Notes: a model not told the origin generated them from the sequence alone. 15,035 nucleotides of DNA from an uncultured Lachnospiraceae bacterium (GCA_902797785.1 CADBUD010000189.1:1-15035); one strand, 5' to 3'. Numbered from the stretch's first letter, positions 1 to 7,465 are shown. Program-made: numbers and translations.

Positions 1-633
1 CTTTTTTTGTTTCTTTTCTTCTTTTTCGTGTTTCTTTTTCTCTGCCTTTGAAGCTTTCTCTTTCTTTGTCTTTTTCTCCGCCTTTGAAGATTTCGCTTTC
101 TTTTCCTGCTTCTCTTTTTTTGACGATTTTTCTTTTCGTGCCCGCTTCTCTTCTTTTGACAATTTCTCTTTTCGTGCCTGCTTCTCTTCTTTTGATTTGT
201 TTCCAGCTTCAGCTTCTGTCCGATGGATCGCACTCTCATCCTTGTTCCGGATTTCTAATGTCTGAAGCTCATATTCTTTTGGTTCATTATATGATTCTGG
301 TTCAAAGGACTCTTTTTCCATCTTTTTTGATTGGGGGTCTTTTTTTTCTCCCCGATTTAAGAACGGAAGACGAATCCCGAACAGTCTCAGCTGTGTCGAT
401 ATCGTGCCCTCGCTATATTCGAGCCGGAAAGATATCATCCGGCAGAGCCACGTCACTCCTGCCATTAACGCTATCTGTCCATTTTTTTCGCCTGTGAGAC
501 GATAACGTATGGGGACAAACAGGATGAGAAGCAGCAATACGATCAGCAGCCCAAGGACCGATGCTATTACAATGCCGACGATCTTTATTATATTCAGCAT
601 TGCTAAAGCAACTTGCAATATCATCAAGCCCAT
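1..633 (-). CDS. DUF2953 membrane protein, C-terminus cut off by window edge
   Basis: I read 211 codons from ATG 633 to the window edge with no stop, so the gene is partial. The start is set by GAGGAG at 641-646, 7 nt upstream, and by an in-frame TAG at 646-648 that rules out a longer form. A hydrophobic helix (about residues 14-40) is followed by PIRYRL, the typical beginning of DUF2953 proteins, and a beta-rich stretch to about residue 92. From residue 147 the protein is almost only Lys, Glu, Ala and Ser, in five 12-residue repeats. The DUF2953 function is unknown. In Bacillus the homologue (ytfI) precedes the spore protein gene ytfJ/gerW, so I would expect a gerW-like gene beyond the left edge (inference). 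The family call rests on the N-terminus only; the charged tail may be an insert before the rest of the domain. Confidence 0.72.
   Translation of the reverse strand, partial: MGLMILQVALAMLNIIKIVGIVIASVLGLLIVLLLLILFVPIRYRLTGEKNGQIALMAGVTWLCRMISFRLEYSEGTISTQLRLFGIRLPFLNRGEKKDPQSKKMEKESFEPESYNEPKEYELQTLEIRNKDESAIHRTEAEAGNKSKEEKQARKEKLSKEEKRARKEKSSKKEKQEKKAKSSKAEKKTKKEKASKAEKKKHEKEEKKQKK
16..195 (-). repeat. Five tandem 36-nt (12-codon) repeats coding a Lys/Glu tail
   Basis: Units start at a TCA serine codon whose complement lies at 193-195, 157-159, 121-123, 85-87 and 49-51, exactly 36 nt apart. The encoded units are SKEEKQARKEKL, SKEEKRARKEKS, SKKEKQEKKAKS, SKAEKKTKKEKA and a last, decayed SKAEKKKHEKEE. 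The strand is almost pure purine, which suggests expansion by slippage or unequal exchange in frame with the DUF2953 gene. Confidence 0.85.
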
Positions 634-646
634 TTTCCATCTCCTC

Positions 647-664
647 TATAAACACCAGTTTATA
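647..664 (-). promoter_or_regulatory. Small inverted repeat beside the DUF2953 ribosome binding site
   Basis: A perfect 7-bp inverted repeat (TATAAAC and GTTTATA, 4-nt loop) directly abuts the GAGGAG Shine-Dalgarno at 641-646. It sits in the 60-nt gap after the basic hypothetical gene. Only one pair is G-C, so the hairpin would be weak. A role in translation control is possible but unproven, and the repeat may be chance. Confidence 0.2.
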
Positions 665-693
665 TGCTCTTCTATAACCATCATTTTTCTCCA

Positions 694-1065
694 TTACTCA
701 AAAAAATCTCTGACTCGAAATTCTCCTGTTTCGAGATATACCTTCATCACCAGCTGCTCTGCCAGCTCTAATGCCTCTTTTTTTCCCAAAGCAACTCCCA
801 GAACAGTGATTTTTTCGACCGGATATCCTTTTTGGGAAAACGTCCATGCGGGAATGATATCAAACAGATCCTCCGTCCCGGCTGAAAAGGATATCACATA
901 AATCATGGGAAGTATGGTTCCCTGACGAACCTTTTTTTCCAGATATCGTTTTTTCAGCCATCGTTTTATGAGCCTCTTTTTTTTCTTTGCGGTTTCTCCG
1001 TAATAAACCTTTTTCGCCCATTTCAATCCTACGCTTCCCCTTTTCCATTCTCTGTGCCGAAACAC
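694..1065 (-). CDS. Small basic protein of unknown function
   Basis: This is a 123-residue product. About 20 of the first 50 residues are Lys or Arg, including runs such as AKKKKRLIKRWLKKR and an aromatic patch KVYYGETA. From about residue 54 it becomes an ordinary alternating beta/alpha sequence (MIYVISF, EKITVLGVALG, a helix EALELAEQLVMKVYLE, then GEFRVRDFF). I see no signal peptide, membrane helix or catalytic motif. The start is GTG 1065 with only a weak ribosome site, but an in-frame stop 17 codons upstream leaves little room for another. It lies 20 nt after the NUDIX gene and 60 nt before DUF2953, so it is probably co-transcribed with both. I recall similar unnamed proteins in Lachnospiraceae but cannot name a family. 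Reality as a gene is likely; function is unknown. Confidence 0.72.
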   Translation of the reverse strand: MFRHREWKRGSVGLKWAKKVYYGETAKKKKRLIKRWLKKRYLEKKVRQGTILPMIYVISFSAGTEDLFDIIPAWTFSQKGYPVEKITVLGVALGKKEALELAEQLVMKVYLETGEFRVRDFFE

Positions 1066-1085
1066 TCTTTCACGCCCTGCTCTTT

Positions 1086-1538
1086 CTAAAAATATTTTCG
1101 ACTGCCCCAGAGATTATTTCGCTTGATCTCCAGATATTCATTATATGCCCTGTCCAAAATCTGCTTCTCATTGGAAAACTTCAACAGATGATAGGCCTCA
1201 TGAAACTTGTAATATCCTGAATCTGTAAAATACTCTTCTCTCTGCGGCTTACTGTAATAGCTGTCAGACATCATCAGATACCAATGTACCTCTTTTTCCA
1301 CCGTATCCTCCGGGACAGAAAATGTATATTGGCTCATGCCTACATATTTGATAATCGATGCTCTGACTCCGGTTTCCTCCAACACTTCTCTTGCAGCGGT
1401 TTCTTTATACTCTTCACCCTCTTCTACCGTCCCCTTTGGCAGAACCCAGCCTTCGTATTTATTTTTGTAATTTTTGTATAAAAGTAAAATTTTACCTCGA
1501 AAAATCACTACACCGCCACAGCTCGTTGCTTCAATCAT
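1086..1538 (-). CDS. NUDIX hydrolase
   Basis: This is a 150-residue single-domain protein. The NUDIX box is complete at about residues 36-58: Gly36, Glu42, then REVLEETGV, matching the Gx5Ex7REUxEExGU pattern that binds the metal ion and cleaves a nucleoside diphosphate linked to another group. The upstream stretch WVLPKGTVEEGE resembles diadenosine polyphosphate (Ap4A) hydrolases and other house-cleaning NUDIX enzymes, but the substrate cannot be fixed from the box alone. The ATG at 1538 follows AGGAGGAG (1545-1552) at 6 nt, an excellent site. It is the first gene after the promoter at 1581-1609 and heads a unit with the basic hypothetical protein and DUF2953. The C-terminal 60 residues are a helix-rich extension without a recognised motif. 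Confidence 0.93.
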   Translation of the reverse strand: MIEATSCGGVVIFRGKILLLYKNYKNKYEGWVLPKGTVEEGEEYKETAAREVLEETGVRASIIKYVGMSQYTFSVPEDTVEKEVHWYLMMSDSYYSKPQREEYFTDSGYYKFHEAYHLLKFSNEKQILDRAYNEYLEIKRNNLWGSRKYF

Positions 1539-1580
1539 TGCAATCTCCTCCTGAGGTGTATTCCTAGATAATATAAGAAT

Positions 1581-1609
1581 AGTATACCTCTTTTTGCCTT
1601 TTCTTGCAA
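1581..1609 (-). promoter_or_regulatory. Sigma-A type promoter for the NUDIX unit
   Basis: On the minus strand, TTGCAA (1604-1609) and TATACT (1581-1586) are separated by exactly 17 nt. They match the -35 (TTGACA) and -10 (TATAAT) consensus at 4 and 5 of 6 positions. The site lies in the only AT-rich gap between the PBP stop and the NUDIX start, so transcription should begin near 1574. I found no hairpin followed by a T run after the PBP stop, so read-through from the upstream operon is also possible. Confidence 0.65.
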
Positions 1610-1628
1610 GCTATATTTGTTCAGCTGT

Positions 1629-3041
1629 TTACGGCGTTTCCTTTGGAAGCGAATGATAGACATCAAAGACCTGTTTTGCCATCGGTACAGCCACACTGCT
1701 TCCGGCTCCGCCTCCCTCCGCAATGATACTGATCGCGATTTCAGGTTCTTCAGCCGGCATATAACCAACGAACCATGCATGGCTCTCCCCTTTGGTGTTG
1801 CTATACTCCGCCGAGCCGGTCTTGCCTGCGGAGGTATAGGAAGCATCGTTTAAAACTGAGCCGGTCCCATCGGTCACCACATACCGCATAAACTCCTGCA
1901 TTACAGAAGCCTGCTCCTCACTTAACAGCTCCCCGTAGACAGACGATCGGTACTGCTTAACAACAGCCTGATTGTAATTTTCGATCCGGTCAATGAAATA
2001 TGGCTTCATCAGCACACCATCATTGGCAATGGCAGACGCCAGCAGACACATATGGAGAGGCGTGACCTGAGTATCCCCCTGTCCAATGGCTTTTTGCATG
2101 ATTTCTCCCTGATCGGCAGATTTTTTGAGTGAAAATTTACTCTGGTTCGACTCTAACGCGATCGGAAGCGGAGTGTTGAACAGCATGCTGTTGCAAAGAT
2201 TCTGAAAAGAAGAGGTCTTTAACTTCAGGCCGATTTCAGAATATGCGCTGTTGCAGGATTTTGCGAATGCCAGCTTTAAATCTTCTGTTCCGTGGACATT
2301 ATTATGATAGCAGTTGATCGTATTCCCGCCAACGGTAATGCTCCCCGTGCAGTCATACGTAAAGCTTTCATAATTCCGATTCTCTTTCATGTATTCAAGG
2401 CTGGTCAGAATCTTAAAAACGGAGCCTGGTGGATAAAGTCCCTGCGTTGCCCGGTTGACCAGCACACTGCTGCCGCTCTGTGTGATCTGATCCCATTCTG
2501 CCTTGATCGTATTCGGGTCAAAATCCGGTTTTGACACCATGGCAAGAATTTTTCCCGTCTTTACCTCCATCACGACGATCGCGCCATAATACCCGCCCAG
2601 TGCCTCACTGGCAGCCCTCTGAAGGCGCGTATCCAGTGTCAGGACGACATTGTCTCCCATATTCTTCTTTTCTCTGATATCATTGACGGTTTTTTCCAGA
2701 AAAAAGGCGTGGGAACGAAGCAGCCGGAAATTTGCAATGGATTCCACCCCGGATTTTCCATTATCAGAAAATCCTACAAGGTGAGAGAATAAGGAACCAT
2801 AGGGATAAACCCTGGTCTCCTCCCCATCTTCGTTCACATCTGTTTTTGCAAGAATCTCCCGATTCGCGTCCAGGATACTTCCCCGAACGACCGTTGCTGC
2901 ATAGACATCCTGTCTCGTATTATAGGGACTGCTGATAAACTCTTCGCTGTCATGAAACATAAAATATACAATATGGATCATCAAAAACAAAAAGATAGCC
3001 ACAAAGGCATAGGTAATCCATGCGAACTCACGGTTTTTCAT
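1629..3041 (-). CDS. Penicillin-binding transpeptidase, PbpA/PBP2-like class B
   Basis: This D,D-transpeptidase crosslinks peptidoglycan outside the membrane. From ATG 3041 it is 470 residues: one membrane helix (about 8-28), a short N-terminal module, then the transpeptidase domain. The three active-site motifs are SVFK (Ser207 nucleophile, Lys210), SCN (262-264) and KTGSAE (407-412). The length fits the short PbpA-type class B enzymes that pair with an FtsW/RodA-family glycosyltransferase, which is the gene just upstream (stop at 3052, 10-nt gap). The 3041 start gives the usual family N-terminus (MKNREFAW) but has only a weak AAGG site. The frame stays open upstream, and ATG 3380 has a far better site (AAGGAGG at 3388-3394, 7-nt spacing). 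That start would add 113 Gln/Arg-rich cytosolic residues overlapping the SEDS gene. The gene is certain; the start is not. Confidence 0.93.
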   Translation of the reverse strand: MKNREFAWITYAFVAIFLFLMIHIVYFMFHDSEEFISSPYNTRQDVYAATVVRGSILDANREILAKTDVNEDGEETRVYPYGSLFSHLVGFSDNGKSGVESIANFRLLRSHAFFLEKTVNDIREKKNMGDNVVLTLDTRLQRAASEALGGYYGAIVVMEVKTGKILAMVSKPDFDPNTIKAEWDQITQSGSSVLVNRATQGLYPPGSVFKILTSLEYMKENRNYESFTYDCTGSITVGGNTINCYHNNVHGTEDLKLAFAKSCNSAYSEIGLKLKTSSFQNLCNSMLFNTPLPIALESNQSKFSLKKSADQGEIMQKAIGQGDTQVTPLHMCLLASAIANDGVLMKPYFIDRIENYNQAVVKQYRSSVYGELLSEEQASVMQEFMRYVVTDGTGSVLNDASYTSAGKTGSAEYSNTKGESHAWFVGYMPAEEPEIAISIIAEGGGAGSSVAVPMAKQVFDVYHSLPKETP

Positions 3042-3051
3042 TGCTCCGCCT

Positions 3052-4743
3052 TCAGCTGCGGCCTGTTTTCCCTCCAGAGCCTTTACGATTCCCTCCGGAA
3101 GCCGCCCCCATTTTCCAAATCCCCGGATTCCTGGAAACCGCTTGATACGGTCTTGCTGCCGCATCTGATTCTTCCTGTCTCGTCCTGTATTGTCCTGCGG
3201 CTGTCTGCCCTGACCGCGGTCTTGGCTGTCCTGCGGCTGTCTGCCCTGACCATGTTCCCGGCTGTCCTGCGGCTGTCTGCCCTGACCATGTTCCCGGCTG
3301 TCCTGCGGCTGTCTGGCCCTGACCGCCTTCCGCTCGTCCTGTACCTGCCTTCCCTGTTCCCGCTCCCATTTGTTCTGCATCCGGCTTCCTCCTTTTTCTC
3401 TTCTTTCCGGAATTTCCCGGTTTCCTGTTTTCCCGCCGTTCTTCCTCATCGTTCCGGATCATATATAATCCCTGAATAACAGAAAAACTGATCAATGTAC
3501 TTAAAAGCGAGCTTCCTCCATAACTGACCATTGGAAGAGTCACTCCGGTCAGTGGAATGAACTTTGTCACTCCGCCAATGGTCAGAAACACCTGAAATCC
3601 ATAACCACATCCCAGTCCGAGGGCAATCAGCTTGTAGAATGAATCCCTCAGGCTCATGGCGATATTGAAAAACATCACAAAGCAGCTGACGCAGATCAAA
3701 ATCAGGCATAGTCCAAAGAGTACGCCAAACTCCTCACAAATCGCCGAAAAGATAAAATCCTCCTCAACGACCGGAATTTTTAGCGGAGAGCCTTGATACA
3801 GCCCCATTCCGAACCAGCCCCCTGTCCCAATGGCAAACAGGGACTGGACGATCTGGTATCCTTCATCCTGGGCAACACTTAGTGGATCCTTCCATGCGAT
3901 CACCCTGGTGCGTACATGCCGAAAGATGGCATATGCTGCCAGCGCCGCCACACTGCCGGAGATTGCTCCCGCTCCAATATAAATCGGATTTTTCGTTGCC
4001 GCATACAGCATGGAAAGATAAATCACAAAGAAGATCAAGGCACTTCCCAGATCCTTTGAACCGACAAGAATCAGCACATGAACCGCTGCTACGACAGTTG
4101 TTTTTATGATCTGCCGTAAGCTCCTGTCCCGATGCAGCATGGAGGCAACATAAAAAACAAAGATAATTTTAATAAATTCCGAAGGCTGGATACTGATCCC
4201 GCCCACCCGGAATGCTAACTTGGCTCCATAGCTCGTCCGTCCCAAGACTGCCACAGCCAGCAGCCCTCCGATTCCAAGGACAGCATAAACATAGGTCAGT
4301 TTTTTATAACATTTCAGCCGCCTGATAAATACCGGGATGATCAAGGCGATCACCATAGAAACTGCCGCGATCATGAACTGCTTTTGGGACTTCTCATAGG
4401 TCAATCGGGAAATCATAATGAATCCGATGGAAATCAGCAGGCACATATTATTTGTAATGAGCCGGCTCGTTCCCGGATAGATCACCCGGAACAAAAGCAG
4501 GGTCGAAACCAAAAATACGACCTGATATAGATAGAACAGGATGATTTCTGTGTTATTGGTATGAATGATGATAATCGCATAGCATAAAAAATGCAGGAAA
4601 AACATGATAGCGTTCTGACGGGCATAGATATCCTTTTGATCCTCCTCATTTTTCCTTCGAAATACAGAAAAGCAGGAATATGTATAGACTGCCATTAAAA
4701 TTACCAGAAGATATTTTGAAATCGAAATTAAAATGCCTGCCAT
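3052..4743 (-). CDS. FtsW/RodA/SpoVE-family SEDS peptidoglycan glycosyltransferase
   Basis: This membrane enzyme polymerises lipid II into glycan strands, working with a class B PBP (here the next gene). It is 563 residues with many hydrophobic helices between about 5 and 428. SEDS hallmarks are present: QPSEF (186-190), SKDLGSAL (229-236) with the expected catalytic Asp231, VEEDFIFSAICEEFG (326-340) and TLPMVSYGGSSLL (402-414). I chose ATG 4743 because GGGAGGAG (4752-4759) lies 8 nt before it; an ATG at 4761 has no room for a site. After the last helix, a tail of about 130 residues is unusually long. It begins with a Lys/Arg cluster (447-453), continues with Gly/Ala/Gln 12-residue repeats and overlaps the open frame of the PBP. 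Whether the partner works in division or elongation cannot be told from sequence; ZapA nearby hints at division. Confidence 0.93.
   Translation of the reverse strand: MAGILISISKYLLVILMAVYTYSCFSVFRRKNEEDQKDIYARQNAIMFFLHFLCYAIIIIHTNNTEIILFYLYQVVFLVSTLLLFRVIYPGTSRLITNNMCLLISIGFIMISRLTYEKSQKQFMIAAVSMVIALIIPVFIRRLKCYKKLTYVYAVLGIGGLLAVAVLGRTSYGAKLAFRVGGISIQPSEFIKIIFVFYVASMLHRDRSLRQIIKTTVVAAVHVLILVGSKDLGSALIFFVIYLSMLYAATKNPIYIGAGAISGSVAALAAYAIFRHVRTRVIAWKDPLSVAQDEGYQIVQSLFAIGTGGWFGMGLYQGSPLKIPVVEEDFIFSAICEEFGVLFGLCLILICVSCFVMFFNIAMSLRDSFYKLIALGLGCGYGFQVFLTIGGVTKFIPLTGVTLPMVSYGGSSLLSTLISFSVIQGLYMIRNDEEERRENRKPGNSGKKRKRRKPDAEQMGAGTGKAGTGRAEGGQGQTAAGQPGTWSGQTAAGQPGTWSGQTAAGQPRPRSGQTAAGQYRTRQEESDAAARPYQAVSRNPGIWKMGAASGGNRKGSGGKTGRS
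3191..3370 (-). repeat. Five-copy 36-bp tandem repeat at the FtsW/PBP junction
   Basis: Copies begin at 3191, 3227, 3263, 3299 and 3335 on the plus strand, each starting TGTCCTG or CGTCCTG. The three middle copies are nearly identical and the outer two have decayed, most of all the 3335 copy. In the SEDS frame each copy reads GQTAAGQPGTWS; in the PBP frame it reads RQPQDSREHGQG. All three minus-strand frames are open, and a change of copy number keeps every frame because 36 is divisible by 3. There are no unique spacers, so this is not a CRISPR array. Confidence 0.9.
3388..3394 (-). promoter_or_regulatory. Strong internal ribosome binding site inside the SEDS gene
   Basis: AAGGAGG on the minus strand is followed after 7 nt (AAGCCGG) by ATG at 3380, which is in frame with the downstream penicillin-binding protein. 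By sequence it is one of the strongest ribosome sites in the window. The stretch also codes the Lys/Arg run KKRKRRK of the SEDS tail, whose AAG/AGG codons could produce such a site by chance. Confidence 0.45.
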
Positions 4744-4771
4744 ATAAGCTTCTCCTCCCATTCCTAACCCA

Positions 4772-7024
4772 CTATTCTACGCCGCGTTTAAAATGTCCGT
4801 TGGTATATTCCCGTTCTTTCTTTTGCGGAATCTCTCTCCCATAGCAGAAAGAAGCGACATACTCCTTTAAGATTTCCTCTGTCTCCTCTTTGGTCTCAAA
4901 CGTGAACGAAAGACAATATGCCCTGGCTCTTAGGGAAAGAAGCGCTGTTCTTTGTTTGAGCAAGGATAATGGGAGACTGTTATAAAGCACACTATAACAT
5001 TCCCGGCAAAAGCTTTTCACCCGAAATATCTTTTGCCGCCGGTCTAAGAGTGCTTCTGCTCTTTGTCCTGTTCCACAACGATTTTCTGTTTTTTTCAGAC
5101 ATTGTGCGGATACCATCAACGGCTGATATCCATAGATCAACAGCTCCATATTCTTTCGTTCCAGATGGCGCAGCTCCGTCTCCTTTAATTCGACCGGGGC
5201 AAAAAACTCCTTTATCCCCTGTTGGCGAAAAAACCGCCAGCTTTCCTGGTTGAACTGGTACAAAGAAGGGGCAAGGACCAGTTTCTCAGCGGGATATAAC
5301 GCTTTCAACGCCCCAAATTCATTGATATTTTGTAAAAGAAGCCCCTCGCCTCCGGCATCCAGCCACTGACCGGCAAGCCACAGGCACCCGTCTCTGTTCT
5401 GTTTTCGATAAATCTTTGGAAGATTTAAATAGAGTTCTTTTTGATGTGCCCTACCTTCCTCTATGATCTGACCGAGTCGCCGTGCGGCCTCCTGTTTTGT
5501 TTCTCCCAGAAGATGGCTGTCAACATAGACCCTGTGAATCTCCGGTGTTTTTATAATGACATGGAACTGTTCCATTGTTTCTGCCGCTGCATGTAAAACG
5601 ACCTTCCCGTCCTGTTTTATCTTTCCTCCCGGTGTCTTCTCCTCCATGTCCCAAGAAAAATCTGCCGTTTTTTTCGATACCTTCTGCCCTATTTGACGCC
5701 GCATTGGTAAAAGGATCTGCGCTTCTAATTTTCCTAATGCTCTTCTTCGAAGCTCCTTTACCTCCCTGACCGGCAAAAAGCAGTTTCCCTCTAGTTCGAC
5801 CTTCAAGGTTTGAAACTGAAACGGCGTCGTTCCGGTCTGTAAAAGAATCTTTTCGACCTGCTTTGAATCTGCCGCGGCCTTTTTAGCTTCTTCTGCAATA
5901 CCGCCCTTCACCGTCACCGCATGCTCCTGATTGGTAACGGTCAGCTGTATCTCTTCCCCCACTTTGGCAAGAAAATATCCGGTCACAGGCTCCTTTAACT
6001 GTTTTCCTATGTGTTTTTCTTTCATTTCCTGATCAATCGTTTCCCCGGATGGCGCAGAAAAACTCGCTGTCCCCTGTGTTATCATTTCCCGTCCATTCTG
6101 ACAGAACAGATATCCCTTGGTAAAACCACCACGGTTCCCCAAAGCCAAGAGCTGCTCCCTATCCTTTGGTTCAATCTTATCTCCTGATGAAAATTCTTCC
6201 CGAAAATAACGATCCATATACTTCCGATAGATTTCCGTGACACCTGCCGCGTATTCCGGCCGCTTCATTCTTCCTTCGATTTTCAGGGAATCCACTCCCA
6301 TTTCCAGCAAGGTCGGAAGCTGTTCCACCGTGCATAAATCCTTTAGGCTGAGCGGATACGTCCCTTTTTGGCTCTTTCCTGTTAAAATCTGATAGGAAAG
6401 CCGGCAGGGCTGTGCGCAGCGCCCCCGGTTTCCACTCCGTCCGCCGATCATGCTGCTCAAAAGGCATTGTCCGGAATAACAATAGCAAAGGGCTCCATGA
6501 ATAAATACTTCAATCTCCATCTGCGAGACTTCCTTGATTTCCCGAATCTCCTCCGCTGACAATTCCCTCGCCAGAACCACTCTGGATACTCCCTGTTCTT
6601 TTAAATATAAGGCGCCTGAAAGATCTGTGACCGTCATCTGCGTGCTTGCATGCAGGGCGAGTCCCGGAAAGTGCTTCTTTAAAAAAGAAAGGACGCCGTA
6701 ATCCTGTACGATGACAGCGTCCAGACCTGCTTCATAAAATGGCTCGATATAATCATACAGCTGCCCCCAAAGCTCCTTGTCCTTTAACAGCGTGTTCACT
6801 GCCAGACAGATCTTTTTCCCATGAATATGGGCATAGTCCAGTGACCAAAGAAGATCCTCTTTAGAAAAATTATTTGCATATGCTCTTGCGCCGAATTGCT
6901 CTCCGCCTAAGTAGACCGCATCTGCCCCGGCATGAAATACGGCAATCAGACCTTCCTTATCACAGGCCGGTGCCAAAAGCTCCGTCCGTTCTGCTGCCCG
7001 GATATTTTTTCTGCCCCCGCTCAT
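4772..7024 (-). CDS. U32-family peptidase-like protein with DUF3656-like region, RlhA type
   Basis: This is a 750-residue protein. The N-terminal half is a TIM-barrel-like U32 domain starting ELLAPA, with the family signature EVFIHGALCYCYSGQCLLSS (172-191). Cysteines at 180, 187, 203 and 207, with spacing x6, x15 and x3, fit the iron-sulfur site of this family. The C-terminal half (about 320-740) matches the extended DUF3656-containing form. Long U32 proteins of this layout include E. coli RlhA, needed for hydroxylation of a 23S rRNA cytidine, so an RNA-modifying role is more likely than proteolysis; collagenase-type names should be avoided. The ATG overlaps the zapA stop (ATGA), which indicates translational coupling. 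The zapA-U32 order is common in Firmicutes. Family assignment is strong; the exact substrate is inferred. Confidence 0.92.
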   Translation of the reverse strand: MSGGRKNIRAAERTELLAPACDKEGLIAVFHAGADAVYLGGEQFGARAYANNFSKEDLLWSLDYAHIHGKKICLAVNTLLKDKELWGQLYDYIEPFYEAGLDAVIVQDYGVLSFLKKHFPGLALHASTQMTVTDLSGALYLKEQGVSRVVLARELSAEEIREIKEVSQMEIEVFIHGALCYCYSGQCLLSSMIGGRSGNRGRCAQPCRLSYQILTGKSQKGTYPLSLKDLCTVEQLPTLLEMGVDSLKIEGRMKRPEYAAGVTEIYRKYMDRYFREEFSSGDKIEPKDREQLLALGNRGGFTKGYLFCQNGREMITQGTASFSAPSGETIDQEMKEKHIGKQLKEPVTGYFLAKVGEEIQLTVTNQEHAVTVKGGIAEEAKKAAADSKQVEKILLQTGTTPFQFQTLKVELEGNCFLPVREVKELRRRALGKLEAQILLPMRRQIGQKVSKKTADFSWDMEEKTPGGKIKQDGKVVLHAAAETMEQFHVIIKTPEIHRVYVDSHLLGETKQEAARRLGQIIEEGRAHQKELYLNLPKIYRKQNRDGCLWLAGQWLDAGGEGLLLQNINEFGALKALYPAEKLVLAPSLYQFNQESWRFFRQQGIKEFFAPVELKETELRHLERKNMELLIYGYQPLMVSAQCLKKTENRCGTGQRAEALLDRRQKIFRVKSFCRECYSVLYNSLPLSLLKQRTALLSLRARAYCLSFTFETKEETEEILKEYVASFCYGREIPQKKEREYTNGHFKRGVE

Positions 7025-7461
7025 TGTTTTTTCTGGTACGATGATTTCTTTTGCGCTTCTTCTTCATCTAAAAGCTCTTTTAGAATTTCATTCTCCTCTT
7101 TGAGCTTTTCGTACTCTTCCTTTCTCTTCTGAGCATCCATACTGCTCTTTCCGGCTTCCATCTGATACGTGATCAGCTCATGCTTTAGCTCTGTGATCTG
7201 CTGATCACGATCCATTAAAAGCTTCTCTAAATCTTCCGCCCGCTTCTTTTCTCTATAATAATCATCGGTCACCTCTACGATGGCGATCATGGATTTCATA
7301 TCTTCATCCAAGTGATTGTATCCATTGATTTTCTTTACCTTGGAAATCTTTCCATTAATATATGCCGCTGCCTGCTGCATATATTCTTCGCTTTCTACTC
7401 CCGAAAAATGGTATTTTCTTCCATCGATTTCAACCTCCACCGATGTTGTTCTTTCTTCCAT
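7021..7461 (-). CDS. zapA: Cell division protein ZapA
   Basis: This is a 146-residue protein. The N-terminal part (SVEVEIDGRKYHFSG, then helices with YINGKISKV) is the ZapA domain that binds FtsZ and helps bundle its filaments at the division site. It is followed by a long charged coiled coil (about 70-135) rich in Glu, Lys and Leu, as expected for a dimer or tetramer. I prefer ATG 7461: it begins 4 nt after the aat stop and follows AAGGGA (7471-7476) at 9 nt, and MEERTTSVEVEI is the normal family start. An upstream ATG at 7500 would add 13 residues and overlap aat by 35 nt. The stop overlaps the U32 start by 4 nt. Length is longer than E. coli ZapA (109 residues) but normal for Clostridia. 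Confidence 0.9.
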   Translation of the reverse strand: MEERTTSVEVEIDGRKYHFSGVESEEYMQQAAAYINGKISKVKKINGYNHLDEDMKSMIAIVEVTDDYYREKKRAEDLEKLLMDRDQQITELKHELITYQMEAGKSSMDAQKRKEEYEKLKEENEILKELLDEEEAQKKSSYQKKQ

Positions 7462-7465
7462 TGTT

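Noticed and set aside
48..497. Plus-strand open frame rich in Leu, Ser and Phe
   Set aside because: It is the antisense of the Lys/Glu repeats and N-terminus of the DUF2953 gene; it has no ribosome site or family likeness.
413..694. Minus-strand 93-codon frame starting at the TAATG overlap with the basic protein stop
   Set aside because: The overlap looks like translational coupling, but the frame runs through the DUF2953 start in another phase, has no family likeness, and DUF2953 has its own strong ribosome site and recognised N-terminus.
3191..3370. 36-bp periodicity as a possible CRISPR array
   Set aside because: The units are contiguous without unique spacers and lie inside coding frames; it is a coding tandem repeat.
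2952..3479. Plus-strand 175-codon frame with LRLSALTMFPAV repeats
   Set aside because: It is antisense to the junction repeat and the PBP start; the repeat keeps many frames open by itself.
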